Source: Novosphingobium album (ex Liu et al. 2023)
GTDB lineage: Bacteria > Pseudomonadota > Alphaproteobacteria > Sphingomonadales > Sphingomonadaceae
Length of the DNA: 64,000 nucleotides
NCBI RefSeq assembly: GCF_029076845.1
Contig: NZ_JARESE010000056.1
Span: 50,468 to 114,467 of the forward strand
Direction: 5' to 3'
The translations under genes were made by a program, and so were the position numbers. Numbering within the stretch: the first letter of the stretch is position 1; each line of letters opens with the position of its first letter. The notes beneath the pieces were generated by a model. That model made no database searches and had not been told where the DNA came from. It saw only the letters and a list, made by a program, of their open reading frames with translations. This document shows positions 33,537 to 42,362 of this stretch, piece by piece.

Positions 33537-34541
33537 ATGAATGTGTCACGGATCACCATCAACGAAGTCGCGCGCCTTTCCGGTGTCTCGAAGAAGACGG
33601 TAAGCCGCGTGATCAACCATTCCCCGCTGCTGAGCGAGGCGACGCGCAGCAAGGTCGAGGCGGTCATCGCCGAGACCGGTTATGTCCCCGATCCGCAAGC
33701 GCGCGCCCTGGCCCGCGGGCGCAATTTCAGCATCGCGCTGATCCATGATGGCACATCCCCGGCGATTCTGGCCCTGATCGAGCAAGGCATCCACGAAGCG
33801 CTGGAAGGCGGCGACTATGCGCTGGTGCTGCGCGCGCTGGCGGGCGATCCCGAGACGCGGCTTGCCGAATTTCTCGAACGCCACCGCCCCGCCGGCGTGC
33901 TGCTGGTGCCGCCCCTGTCGGGCAATCCGGCGCTGGCGGCGCGCTGTCTGGCGGCCGATACGCCCTGCGTCCGGCTGGGCGTGTCGGCGCCGGACGATCC
34001 CGCCTGCTTCGCGGCGGACGAGCGCGCCGCGATGGCCGAAACGGTCGATGCGCTGGTGCGCGCGGGGCATCGCCGGATCGGCCTGATCGCCGGGCCGGAG
34101 CACTCGCGCGAATCGCGCCAGCGCGAGCTGGGCTATCTCGACGCGATGGCCGATCATGAGCTGGACCGGGGGCCCGCGCTGATCGCCAACGGCGATTACA
34201 GCCTCGATTCGGGGGTCGCCGCCGGCCGCTTGCTGCTGGAAGTCAGCCCGCGCCCCACCGCGATCATCGCCTGCAACGATGTGATGGCGGCCGGCGTGAT
34301 CCGCGCCGCCTGCGCCATGGGGATCGCCGTGCCCGAGGACCTGTCGGTGATCGGCTTCGGCGACGAGCCGCTGGCCGCGCAAGTCACGCCGCCGCTCACA
34401 TCGGTGCATGTGCCCTGGACGCAGATGGCGCGCGCGGCGGCCGAACGGCTGGTCGATCCCGGCGCGGCGCCCCTGCCGCCGCGCTATGTGCCGCACCTGA
34501 TCGCCCGCGAATCGGCCTCGGCGATCGAAACCTCGCAATAG
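33537..34541 (+). CDS. LacI family transcriptional regulator
   Basis: The 334-residue regulator has the LacI helix-turn-helix and hinge at its N-terminus: TINEVARLSGVSKKTVSRVINHSPLLSEATRSKVEAVIAETGYVPD (about 7-52). A periplasmic-binding-protein-like effector domain follows, with CNDVMAAGVIRAACAMGIAVPEDLSVIGFGDEPLAAQVTPPLTSV near 240-285. The ATG at 33537 gives the canonical start; the frame is open upstream without meaning. It is divergent from the acyltransferase and convergent with the MFS transporter. It may control the island in response to a sugar-like or other small ligand, though its targets are unknown. Confidence 0.93.
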   Translation: MNVSRITINEVARLSGVSKKTVSRVINHSPLLSEATRSKVEAVIAETGYVPDPQARALARGRNFSIALIHDGTSPAILALIEQGIHEALEGGDYALVLRALAGDPETRLAEFLERHRPAGVLLVPPLSGNPALAARCLAADTPCVRLGVSAPDDPACFAADERAAMAETVDALVRAGHRRIGLIAGPEHSRESRQRELGYLDAMADHELDRGPALIANGDYSLDSGVAAGRLLLEVSPRPTAIIACNDVMAAGVIRAACAMGIAVPEDLSVIGFGDEPLAAQVTPPLTSVHVPWTQMARAAAERLVDPGAAPLPPRYVPHLIARESASAIETSQ

Positions 34542-34550
34542 GGCCGGCGA

Positions 34551-35831
34551 TCAGGCTGGCGTCGGCTTCGGCTCGCGCTGCCACACCGGGTAATCCTCCA
34601 GCCCGAACAGCAGGAAGGCGCTGAGCAGCGTCACCGCGAAGCCGCCCCACAGCATCGGCGCGTAATTGCCGTAAGTATCATAGATCAGCCCGCCCAGCAC
34701 CGGACCCAGCCCCGATCCCGCCGCGATCAGGCTGGCCATGGCGCCGAAGATCGTGCCGAAATTGCGCATCCCCGAATAGGCCGCGGTCAGATAGCCGACG
34801 AGTTGCAGCTTGGTGCCGCCGGCATAGCCGTTGATCATCATGGCCAGGACGATCACCGCCGTCGGCGCCTGCGGCACCAGCAGCAGCACGAAAGTGAGCG
34901 AAGTGGCCGTGATCGTCACCCCGCCGACCCAGCGCGCCGGAAAGCGATCGAGCAGCGCGCCCGTCACCAGTTTGCCGACGATCCCGGTAAGGCCGGCGGC
35001 GCCCGCATAGAAGGCCGCCGTCTTCCGGTCGACGCCGACTTCGCCCAGGATCTGGATCTGGTGGACCACCAGCGCGATCGTCGCGACCATGATGACGAAC
35101 GTGGATATCGAGATCCGCCAGAGCGCCACGCTGCGCCAGGCCTCGCTCACCGACAGCCCCGGCACATCGAGCAGCGGCGCCTTGCGGGCCGCCGCGTCGG
35201 GATCGGCGGCGCGGGCGCGGCGGCTGATGTCATAGCCGTCGCGCAGCCAGAGCAGGCACAGGATGAAGGCGATCGCCCCCCAGCCGGTGCCCAGCCAGAC
35301 GAAGGCCATGCGCCAGCCGTGCGCGTCGATCAGGTAATTGGTCAGCGGCGGGGTGATGCCTTGCGCCAGCGCGCTGCCCGACAGCACGAGGCCCAGCGCC
35401 AGCCCGCGCCCGGCATCGAACGTGCTGTTCACCGCCGCCGTCCACACGGTGGACTTGGTGGCGAGCGCGGCCAGGGCATAGACCGTCCAGATCGCGAACC
35501 ACTGCCAGTGCGACCCGTCCAGCAAGCTGAGCGAGGCGATGACCACCGCCATCAGCACGAGGCCGGGCAGCGCCATGCGCCGCGTCCCCCACTTGTCGAT
35601 GAACACGCCGAACAGCGGCGAGAACAGGAAGGTGAGCACGGCGGTGATCGAAACGCCCGAGGATGCCAGCGTGCGGCTCCAGCCGAATTCGCGGCTGATC
35701 GGCTCCAGGAACAGGCCGGTGGCCGAAGTGATGACCGAAGTGAACGAGAAGCCGATCGCGGCGGCCAGGATCATCGTCCAGTGCTGCCGGAACTCGCGCC
35801 GCGCGCGCTGCTTCCTTGCGATCATGTCCAT
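34551..35831 (-). CDS. MFS transporter
   Basis: The 426-residue protein has twelve predicted transmembrane helices. It shows the MFS loop signature between TM2 and TM3 (LFGVFIDKWGTRRMAL, about 73-88) and a second repeat later (VTGALLDRFPARWVGG). It resembles the monocarboxylate/oxalate-formate antiporter-like group. It may import or export an acidic substrate or intermediate of the island across the inner membrane. A purine-rich site (GAGAGGGGCGG) precedes the ATG at 35831; an in-frame ATG two codons later is an alternative. The SDR gene lies 49 bases upstream on the same strand. Confidence 0.92.
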   Translation of the reverse strand: MDMIARKQRARREFRQHWTMILAAAIGFSFTSVITSATGLFLEPISREFGWSRTLASSGVSITAVLTFLFSPLFGVFIDKWGTRRMALPGLVLMAVVIASLSLLDGSHWQWFAIWTVYALAALATKSTVWTAAVNSTFDAGRGLALGLVLSGSALAQGITPPLTNYLIDAHGWRMAFVWLGTGWGAIAFILCLLWLRDGYDISRRARAADPDAAARKAPLLDVPGLSVSEAWRSVALWRISISTFVIMVATIALVVHQIQILGEVGVDRKTAAFYAGAAGLTGIVGKLVTGALLDRFPARWVGGVTITATSLTFVLLLVPQAPTAVIVLAMMINGYAGGTKLQLVGYLTAAYSGMRNFGTIFGAMASLIAAGSGLGPVLGGLIYDTYGNYAPMLWGGFAVTLLSAFLLFGLEDYPVWQREPKPTPA

Positions 35832-35880
35832 TGGTTCCGCCCCTCTCCCTTGCCCGCGCGTCTATTATGCGGCGCTACTT

Positions 35881-36843
35881 TCATGCCGGGCCGGGAAAGG
35901 CCGCGATCACGCCGCCCAGTTCCTCGTGCGGCGATGCGGGCGTGGTAAAGCCGTGCGCGGTATCGACGATGGCATCCCAGTGCTCGGCGATCTCCTCCAC
36001 GCTGGGCGCGCTCTGGCGCTGGGCCTGCCAGCCGGGGACGACACCGATGAAGACCCGCGCGTTGCGCCCCAGCGCCTGCGAATAGATGCGGTGGGTGGAA
36101 TGGCACGCCTCGCTGGCCAGCCAGACCGCCAGCGGCGTGTTGAATTCCGGGTTCATCGCATTGCCGAAAGCCTCGATCATCGCCGCGCCGCGGGCGGTGA
36201 CCGCGGGATCCCAGTCCTCGGCCACCTTGTCGGCCATGCGGCTCATGGCGTTGGGCAGGATCGCGTTGGCCAGGATGCCGTGCTCCCCGCCCTCGATCGC
36301 GGCGACGTTCATCAGCCCGACGATGCCCGCCTTGGCCGCCGCATAGGCGCCCTGCATCTCCACGCCGAACAGCCCGGCGCTGGATGCGGTATAGACGATG
36401 CGGCCATAGCCTTGCGCCTTCATGTGCGGCCAGACGGCGCGCGTCATGCGAAAGCTGCCCGACAGGTGGGTGGCGATCAGCGCGTCCCAATCCTCGTCGC
36501 TGGTATCCTCGATCCGCGCGACGCGCATGTTGCCTGCATTGTTGACCAGCACGTCGATCCGCCCGAACGCGGCCAGCGCCGTCTCGACGATCGCCGCCGC
36601 GCCCGCGCTGGTGGCGACGCTTGCGCCGCTTGCCACCGCCTGGCCGCCGGCGGCGCGGATTTCCCCGGCAACCTGTTCGGCCATCGCCGCCGAGCCGCCC
36701 GCCCCCTCGACATTGCCGCCCAGGTCGTTGACCAACACCATGCCGCCGCGCCGGCCGATCTCCAGCGCGTGCGCCCGGCCGATGCCGCCGCCCGCGCCCG
36801 TGACGATCGCCACCCGGCCGGCGAAGGATATCGGGCCTGCCAT
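35881..36843 (-). CDS. SDR family oxidoreductase (multifunctional enzyme type 2-like)
   Basis: The 320-residue SDR has TGAGGGIGRAHALEI (about 15-29) and the extended VNDLGGNVEGAGGS segment. NNAGNMRVARIEDTSDEDW and the catalytic SSAGLFGVEMQGAYAAAKAG follow. The N-terminal pattern (AIVTGAGGGIGRAHAL..VLVNDLGG) is that of 3-hydroxyacyl-CoA dehydrogenase domains of peroxisomal-type multifunctional enzymes, which act on acyl-CoA intermediates of steroid-like or branched substrates. A C-terminal extension of about 60 residues is unlike simple SDRs. It begins one base after the end of the VOC gene upstream on the same strand, so the two are likely cotranscribed. Confidence 0.9.
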   Translation of the reverse strand: MAGPISFAGRVAIVTGAGGGIGRAHALEIGRRGGMVLVNDLGGNVEGAGGSAAMAEQVAGEIRAAGGQAVASGASVATSAGAAAIVETALAAFGRIDVLVNNAGNMRVARIEDTSDEDWDALIATHLSGSFRMTRAVWPHMKAQGYGRIVYTASSAGLFGVEMQGAYAAAKAGIVGLMNVAAIEGGEHGILANAILPNAMSRMADKVAEDWDPAVTARGAAMIEAFGNAMNPEFNTPLAVWLASEACHSTHRIYSQALGRNARVFIGVVPGWQAQRQSAPSVEEIAEHWDAIVDTAHGFTTPASPHEELGGVIAAFPGPA

Positions 36844-36844
36844 C

Positions 36845-37330
36845 TCAGGCCGCGTCCGCGCCGGCCTTGAGATCCTCCAGGGTGAAGCCGTTGCCCGGCG
36901 CGCATTGCTGCACCTCGATCACGTTGCCTTCGGGATCGTAGCCGTAAAGCGTCTTCACATGGCCGGCATCGACGAAGTCGCGATCGTTGAAGGTCATGCC
37001 GCAGCGCTTGAGGTGGGCGATATCGTGCTCGATATCGGTCACATCGACGCAGAAATGGGTGTAGCCCCGGTCAAACGGGCGCAGCGGCTTGTCCAATTGG
37101 GGCGGCGGGGCGCTATATTCGAACAGTTCGAGATAGCACTGCCCGGCGCGCAGCATACACCCCTTGGCGGCCGATCCGGGCACATCGACGATCAGGTCCA
37201 TCACCGGCTCGCCCGACCAGCCGAAACCTTCCTCGTCCACCGGCGCGAAACCGAAAGCCTCCCGGTAGAAGCGTTTCATCCGCGCAAGGTCGCGGCAGTT
37301 CATGCCGATATGATGGATGCCCCTGATCAT
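36845..37330 (-). CDS. VOC (glyoxalase/extradiol dioxygenase fold) family protein
   Basis: The 161-residue protein has one vicinal-oxygen-chelate module. IRGIHHIGMNCRDLARMKRFYREAFGF provides the first metal histidine. HFCVDVTDIEHDIAHLKRCG and YGYDPEGNVIEVQQC supply the later histidine and glutamate positions. Such proteins act as epimerases, isomerases, dioxygenases or lyases. It is directly upstream of the MFE2-like SDR, pointing to a shared pathway step such as acyl-CoA epimerisation, but that is inference. Its own upstream region holds several hairpins. Confidence 0.88.
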   Translation of the reverse strand: MIRGIHHIGMNCRDLARMKRFYREAFGFAPVDEEGFGWSGEPVMDLIVDVPGSAAKGCMLRAGQCYLELFEYSAPPPQLDKPLRPFDRGYTHFCVDVTDIEHDIAHLKRCGMTFNDRDFVDAGHVKTLYGYDPEGNVIEVQQCAPGNGFTLEDLKAGADAA

Positions 37331-37398
37331 CGATTCCTCTCCCGCCGCCTTTGCCCGCGACTATTCCCGAGCCCGCGCGCCAAGGCAATGGTGATGGC

Positions 37399-37495
37399 AT
37401 CGTTTGCAGACGCGGTTGCGCGGGCTGCCGTGTCCTCCCCCGTCAGGGGGAGGAACTGGTTCCGCCACCCGCTCGCCCTCTCATTGGCAAACGAT
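37399..37495. repeat. Nested inverted-repeat region
   Basis: ATCGTTTGC (37399-37407) and GCAAACGAT (37487-37495) are perfect 9-bp arms. They enclose a strong hairpin of TCCTCCCCC (37433-37441) with GGGGGAGGA (37446-37454). The segment separates two minus-strand genes and looks like a small palindromic interspersed element, but no second copy is in the window. Confidence 0.45.
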
Positions 37496-37500
37496 ACAGC

Positions 37501-37521
37501 CGCCAGGGCTTGTCCCTGGCG
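37501..37521 (-). terminator. Hairpin after SDR gene
   Basis: CGCCAGGG (37501-37508) and CCCTGGCG (37514-37521) form a perfect 8-bp stem with a 5-base loop, 12 bases beyond the stop of the minus-strand SDR gene at 37534. No T-run follows, so it may be a weak terminator or an mRNA-stabilising hairpin. Confidence 0.45.
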
Positions 37522-37533
37522 AAGCCGCCGCGA

Positions 37534-38313
37534 TCATGCGTCGGGCTCGATCCAGGTCGTGCGGGTGACGCGGGGACTGAGGTATTTCGTGCGCGTCCAG
37601 CCGCCATCGACGACGATCGACTGGCCGTTGATCATCTCGCTGCCGGGAAGGCACAGGAACGCGATCACGCTGGCGATGTCCTCGGGCTCGGCCAGGCGGG
37701 GATAAGGCGTGGTTTCCACATTGATGCGCTTGAACGCCTCGTCCTCGAAACGGTGGGCGACCATGTCGGTGCGCGTCACCCCCGGCGCGACGCAGTTCGA
37801 ACGGATGCCGCGCGGGCCATATTCGCAGGCCATGTGCTCGGTCAGCGACTTGAGGCCGCCCTTGGCCGCCGAATAGGCGCCGCCGCGCCGCCCGCCGACA
37901 TGGGCGAACGTGGACGTGACGTTGACCACGCTCGACCCCGCGCCAAGGTGCGGGATCACATCGCGGCACAGCCGGAACGGGGCGACCAGCATGATGTCGA
38001 GGAAGCTGTCGAGCGTTTCGTCGTCGGTCTCGTCAAGCGGCTTGGGGCTGCCGATCCCGGCGTTGTTCACCAGGCAATCGATCCGTCCGAACTTGTCCAG
38101 CGCGGCCTCGACGATCGCCTTGGGGGCGGCCGGATCGATCAGGTCGGCCGAGATGGCCAGAACCTGATCGGGATTGCCGATCGCCTGTTCAAGCGTCGCC
38201 AGCTTGCCCTTGTCGCGCCCGACGCCCACCACCGCCATGCCTTCGTCATGGAGCATCTTCGCCGTCGCCAGGCCGATGCCGCTGCCGGCGCCGGTGATGA
38301 TCGCAACCTTCAT
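37534..38313 (-). CDS. SDR family oxidoreductase
   Basis: A 259-residue classical SDR with TGAGSGIGLATAKML (about 7-21), the cofactor-selecting VGRDKGK, NNAGIGSPKP and the catalytic stretch NVTSTFAHVGGRRGGAYSAAKGG. The C-terminal INGQSIVVDGGWTRTKYLSP is typical. The ATG at 38313 is chosen because the nucleotide-binding fold starts immediately after it; the upstream in-frame ATG adds only 18 non-family residues. The VOC gene lies 26 bases upstream on the same strand. It probably oxidises an alcohol intermediate of the island; arginine after the second strand hints at NADP. Confidence 0.9.
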   Translation of the reverse strand: MKVAIITGAGSGIGLATAKMLHDEGMAVVGVGRDKGKLATLEQAIGNPDQVLAISADLIDPAAPKAIVEAALDKFGRIDCLVNNAGIGSPKPLDETDDETLDSFLDIMLVAPFRLCRDVIPHLGAGSSVVNVTSTFAHVGGRRGGAYSAAKGGLKSLTEHMACEYGPRGIRSNCVAPGVTRTDMVAHRFEDEAFKRINVETTPYPRLAEPEDIASVIAFLCLPGSEMINGQSIVVDGGWTRTKYLSPRVTRTTWIEPDA

Positions 38314-38339
38314 TTCCTGTCCCTCTTCTCTCGCTGGAA

Positions 38340-38723
38340 TCACGCTGGCCCCACCCGGTAAGCGCAAAGCTTGTTGCCGTCGAGATCGCGGAAATACGCG
38401 CCATAGAACCCGCCCGGCTCGCCGCGCCAGCCCGGCCCGCCCTCGTCGCTGCCGCCCAGCGCGATCGCCTTTGCGTACATGGTCTCGATCTGCTCGATCG
38501 AATCCAGCAGGAACGAGATCATCGTGCCGTTGCCGAAGGTCGCGGCCTCGCCATTGGCCGGGGCGACGACGCCGAACATCGGCTTGTCGGGACCGGCGCC
38601 ATAGACGCGCCCGCCGCTGGGATGATCGAACACCTTGCTCGCGCCGATCGCGGCGAAAAGCTGGTCGTAGAATTCCAGGGCTTTGGGCAAGTCGTTGCTG
38701 CCCACCAGTGCATATCCGATCAT
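38340..38723 (-). CDS. VOC family protein
   Basis: The 127-residue protein has a single VOC module: IGYALVGSNDLPKALEFYDQLFAAIG at the N-terminus and GGFYGAYFRDLDGNKLCAYRVG at the C-terminus, the latter typical of glyoxalase/bleomycin-resistance-like proteins. The first strand has GYALV where many members have a metal histidine, so the metal site may be incomplete. It lies between the SDR and PQQ-dehydrogenase genes on the same strand (gaps 26 and 28 bases), suggesting one operon 37534-40854. Its function is not established. Confidence 0.85.
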   Translation of the reverse strand: MIGYALVGSNDLPKALEFYDQLFAAIGASKVFDHPSGGRVYGAGPDKPMFGVVAPANGEAATFGNGTMISFLLDSIEQIETMYAKAIALGGSDEGGPGWRGEPGGFYGAYFRDLDGNKLCAYRVGPA

Positions 38724-38751
38724 TCGCTTGTCTCCTTGCGGTTCATAAGTC

Positions 38752-40854
38752 TCATTGGCCCGCCTGATCGCGCGCCAGCTCGGCCGAGCGTTGCAGCAGG
38801 TACTGGCGCAGCCCTTCCACCTTGCCGTCCTCGAACTCGCCGAACCGCGGCATCCCCCGCGCTTCGAGCGCGCCGGCCTTGACCACTTGCGCGAAAGCGG
38901 CGCGATCCAGGATCAGCGGCGATCGGCGCAAGTCCGGCCCCTGCGTGCTGCCGATCGCCAGCGCGCCGTGGCACGTGCCGCAATGGGCCGCGAAGGCATA
39001 GAGCCCGATCATCGCCGCATCCTTGTCGAACGGCGTGTCCGCTGCCGCGACCGGCGGAGCCGGGCTGGCCGGCGCGGGCAGCGTGCCCTTGCCGCCAAGC
39101 GCGAAGGTCAGCACGCGCCGCGCCTGCGTCTGCGGATCGAGGCGATAGCGCCGCTCGAAATCCGGGCCCATGATCGCCCCGGCCGAAGCGACCAGGTTCA
39201 TGCCCAGCCCGGTGATCACGCTGACATATTCGCGCCCGTTCGCCTTGTAGGCGATCGGCGTGCCCATGAGCGGCGCGCCGGCATCGAAGCGCCACAGCAC
39301 CTTGCCGCTATCGGCGGCATAGGCGGTGAGATAGCCATCGACCGTGCCCTGGAACACGAGACCGCCGCCCGTCGCCAGCACGCCGCCATTGAGATAGCTG
39401 GGATGCTCGACCCGCCACACCGGCTTTTGCGTCACCGGCGACCACGCCAGCAGCGCGCCGGTCGCCCTGGAGCGCCCCATCGCCTCGCCCCCGGCGATGT
39501 TCACCGCGCCACTGACGGTGCGGTCGGTAGGGATCGTCCAGGTCTTGCTGCCGTCGCCATAGCCCATCTCGAACTGGTTGGCGGGGATATAGGCCAGCCC
39601 GCTTTTCGGGCTGTAGGCCATCGGCATCCAGTTGTGCCCGCCCATGCCCGAAGGCTGGAGGAAGACCATCCCGCCATCGCGATAGCGCGCGCCTTCGGCC
39701 TCGATCGGCCGCCCGGTCTTCGGATCGATCCCCTTGGCCCAGGTCACAGGCACGAACGGCTCGGCCGAGATCAACTGGCCGGTGATCCGGTCGATCACAT
39801 AGAAAAAGCCGTTCTTGGGCGCCTGGATCAGCACCTTGCGCGGCTTGCCGGCGATCGTGATGTCGGCCAGTTCCATGTCCATCGTCGCGTCGAAATCCCA
39901 GGTCTCGCCGGGCACGACCTGATAGTGCCACTTGTAGGCGCCGGTCTTGCCGTCGAGCGCGATGATCGAGCAGACGAACAGGTTGTCGCCGCGATCGCCT
40001 TTGGCATCGGCGCTACGCAACTGGCGGTTCCATGGATAGCCGCTGCCGGTGCCGATATAGACCGTGTCGGTCTCGGGATCATAGGCCGTGGCATTCCACA
40101 CGTCGGCGCCGCCGCCGAATTTCCACCATTCGCCGGCCCAGGTCCTGGCGGCCATTTTCATGGCCTCGTTCTCGAAGCCATCGGCGGGGTTGCCCGGCAC
40201 GGTCCAGAAGCGCCAACGCTGCTGGCCGGTGGCGACGTCATAGGCGGTGACATAGCCGCGCGTCGGCCCGGCGGTGCCGCCATAGCCGATCAGCACCTTG
40301 TCGCCGAACACCCGAGGTGCGCCGCTGATGTAGGCCGGATAGTCCGACGGATAAGTCTGCACGCTCCACACCGGCTTGCCGGTCATGGCGTCGATCGCGA
40401 TCAGGCGGCCGTCCTGCGTGCCGGTGATGACCTTGCCTTGCGCGAAAGCGATGCCGCGCACGCCCCAGCCGAAGCGCAGGTTCTTGCCCGCCTTCCCCGC
40501 GGCCTGCGGATCGTATTCCCACAATTGCCGCCCCGTCGCCGCATCGACCGCGCGCACGACGCTGAGCCCGGTGGCGAAATAGAGCACGCCATCGACCGCA
40601 AGCGGCTGCACTTGCGTATTGCCCAGCGGCAGGTCCAGCGACCAGGCCAGCCCCAGCCGCGCGACATTGCCCTGGTCGATCTCGGCCAGCGGGCTGTAAT
40701 GCTGCGCCGCGCCGGTGCGGCCATAGGCCGGCCAGTCCGCGCCGTCGTCAGCCGACCCCGCGGCGAGCAGCGCCCCGCCCGAGAGCGCGAGTGTCGCCAG
40801 CGTCAGGGCGCCCAGCATTGCGATGCCCGCGCGCGGCTTCCAGATCCGTGCCAT
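38752..40854 (-). CDS. PQQ-dependent quinohemoprotein alcohol dehydrogenase
   Basis: The 700-residue periplasmic enzyme has a signal peptide (about 1-32) and an eight-bladed PQQ propeller with W-docking repeats (TGRQLWEYDP, TGKPVWSVQT, TGQQRWRFWT, TGAYKWHYQV). A C-terminal cytochrome c domain has CGTCHG (about 622-627) and a Met ligand in ARGMPRFG. The catalytic aspartate lies in GETWDFDATM. The usual vicinal Cys-Cys (ACCDVVNRG in relatives) is replaced by KNLRFGWGVRG. It oxidises an alcohol to an aldehyde or acid and passes electrons to heme. The ATG at 40854 after GGGGAGAGG gives the signal peptide. It is divergent from a CoA-transferase gene. Confidence 0.92.
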   Translation of the reverse strand: MARIWKPRAGIAMLGALTLATLALSGGALLAAGSADDGADWPAYGRTGAAQHYSPLAEIDQGNVARLGLAWSLDLPLGNTQVQPLAVDGVLYFATGLSVVRAVDAATGRQLWEYDPQAAGKAGKNLRFGWGVRGIAFAQGKVITGTQDGRLIAIDAMTGKPVWSVQTYPSDYPAYISGAPRVFGDKVLIGYGGTAGPTRGYVTAYDVATGQQRWRFWTVPGNPADGFENEAMKMAARTWAGEWWKFGGGADVWNATAYDPETDTVYIGTGSGYPWNRQLRSADAKGDRGDNLFVCSIIALDGKTGAYKWHYQVVPGETWDFDATMDMELADITIAGKPRKVLIQAPKNGFFYVIDRITGQLISAEPFVPVTWAKGIDPKTGRPIEAEGARYRDGGMVFLQPSGMGGHNWMPMAYSPKSGLAYIPANQFEMGYGDGSKTWTIPTDRTVSGAVNIAGGEAMGRSRATGALLAWSPVTQKPVWRVEHPSYLNGGVLATGGGLVFQGTVDGYLTAYAADSGKVLWRFDAGAPLMGTPIAYKANGREYVSVITGLGMNLVASAGAIMGPDFERRYRLDPQTQARRVLTFALGGKGTLPAPASPAPPVAAADTPFDKDAAMIGLYAFAAHCGTCHGALAIGSTQGPDLRRSPLILDRAAFAQVVKAGALEARGMPRFGEFEDGKVEGLRQYLLQRSAELARDQAGQ

Positions 40855-40965
40855 ATGCCTCTCCCCGCCCGCCGAGCCTGCCTTCACCGAGTCAATCGCC
40901 CGGCGACCGAAACGCGTCATGCTTCTTCGCGCCTACCCGCATTTGCCGCAATTGCACAACATCGT

Positions 40966-40975
40966 TGGGTACCCA
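40966..40975. promoter_or_regulatory. Palindrome in the divergent PQQ-dehydrogenase/CoA-transferase gap
   Basis: TGGGTACCCA is a perfect 10-bp palindrome roughly midway in the 222-bp gap (40855-41076) between divergently transcribed genes. This is a plausible place for a shared operator. The AT-richer stretch just before it (40944-40966) is unusual for this DNA. No firm -10/-35 pair could be assigned. Confidence 0.3.
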
Positions 40976-41076
40976 CCCCCTTCACCCGCGCGGATGACAT
41001 GGTTAGGGACAGGAAAAGCCGACTCCGGGATTCGGCCGGCAAAGACGACCACAAGGACTGCGGCGAGGATTTTTTC

Positions 41077-42321
41077 ATGACCAATACCAGCAAGAGCGCG
41101 CTTTCGGGCATCCGCGTCATCGACATGAGCCGCGTCTTCGCCGCGCCGGTGGGCGCGCAGATCCTGGGCGATCTGGGCGCGGATGTCATCAAGATCGAGC
41201 GGCCCGGCGTGGGCGACGACGGGCGCGGCTATGGCTTTTCCTGGGTTCCGGGCAAGGACGGCATCGAAACGCGCCACTCCAGCTTCTTCACCGTGTCCAA
41301 CCGCAACAAGCGCTCGGTCACGCTCAACCATTCCAAGCCCGAGGGGCAGGAGATCCTCAAGAAGCTGGTCGAAACCGCCGACGTGCTGATCGAGAACTAC
41401 AAGGTGGGCGATCTCAAGCGCTTCGGCCTCCACTACGAGAGCCTGAAAGCGATCAATCCCCGGCTGATCTACTGCTCGGTCACCGGCTTCGGCCAGGATG
41501 GCCCGATGGCCGCGCGCCCCGGCTATGACGGGCTGTTCCAGGCCACGGGCGGGATGATGGCGGTCACCGGCATTCCCGAAGGCCAGCCCGGCGCCGGCCC
41601 GCTCAAGACCGGGCCCAGCCTGGTTGATTTCGTCACCGGCCACAACACCGCGCTCGCGATCCTGGGCGCGCTGATGTACCGCAACCGGACCGGCGAAGGG
41701 CAGTATATCGACATCGCCCTGCTCGACAGCTCGGTGGCGATGGTCAGCCATATCATGCAGGACTACCTGATCAGCGGCAACGCGCCGCCGCGCCTGGGCA
41801 ACGGCGGCAACGGCGGCGGCCCGGCCGACCTGATCTATTGTTCGGACGGCATCATCTACCTCACCGCCGGCACCGACGAGCACTATCGCCGCCTCACCGT
41901 GCTGATGGGCCAGCCCGAGCTGTTCACCGACGCGCGCTTCGACAGCAACTTCAAGCGCGGCAAGACCAACCGGGCCGAGCTGATGGAGATCATCAACGCC
42001 TGGAGCCGCCAGTTCCCCACGGCCGAAGTGCAGGCCATGCTCGATGGCGAAGGCATTCCCGCGGCAAAGTACAACGAGCTGGCCGACGTCTGGGAGGACG
42101 AGCAGGTGCGGCACCGCAACCTGCGCGCCCGCACGCCGCACGCCTGGGCCGAAGCCGGCTATGTCGACCTGATCGAAAGCCCCCTCGCCCGGATGAGCGA
42201 GAGCCCGGCCAGCATCCGCATGGCGCCGCCGATGCTGGGCGAGCACAACCGCGAGATCCTGAACGAACTGGGCTATGACGACGCGCGCATCGCCGCGCTG
42301 GAGGAAGCCCGCATCATCTGA
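41077..42321 (+). CDS. CaiB/BaiF family class III CoA-transferase
   Basis: The 414-residue protein starts LSGIRVIDMSRVFAAPVGAQILGDLGADVIKIERPG. It has GLHYESLKAINPRLIYCSVTGFGQDGP (about 118-144), the probable catalytic aspartate in PSLVDFVTGHNTALAIL (about 185-200) and GEGQYIDIALLDSSVAM. It is closer to formyl-CoA/succinyl-CoA:acid transferases than to the paired enzymes at 27-29 kb and probably works alone. GCGAGGA sits 7 bases before the ATG; the frame is open far upstream only because it lies antisense to the PQQ gene. It likely activates the acid produced by the PQQ dehydrogenase, which is divergently transcribed next to it. Confidence 0.93.
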   Translation: MTNTSKSALSGIRVIDMSRVFAAPVGAQILGDLGADVIKIERPGVGDDGRGYGFSWVPGKDGIETRHSSFFTVSNRNKRSVTLNHSKPEGQEILKKLVETADVLIENYKVGDLKRFGLHYESLKAINPRLIYCSVTGFGQDGPMAARPGYDGLFQATGGMMAVTGIPEGQPGAGPLKTGPSLVDFVTGHNTALAILGALMYRNRTGEGQYIDIALLDSSVAMVSHIMQDYLISGNAPPRLGNGGNGGGPADLIYCSDGIIYLTAGTDEHYRRLTVLMGQPELFTDARFDSNFKRGKTNRAELMEIINAWSRQFPTAEVQAMLDGEGIPAAKYNELADVWEDEQVRHRNLRARTPHAWAEAGYVDLIESPLARMSESPASIRMAPPMLGEHNREILNELGYDDARIAALEEARII

Positions 42322-42362
42322 ACCGGTCGGGCACGATGCCCGGCGCAGGAAGGGAGAGGCCC

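Noticed and set aside
38755..41076. Very long open frame upstream of the CoA-transferase at 41077
   Set aside because: It runs antisense to the PQQ dehydrogenase; only the part from 41077 has family sequence and a ribosome-binding site.
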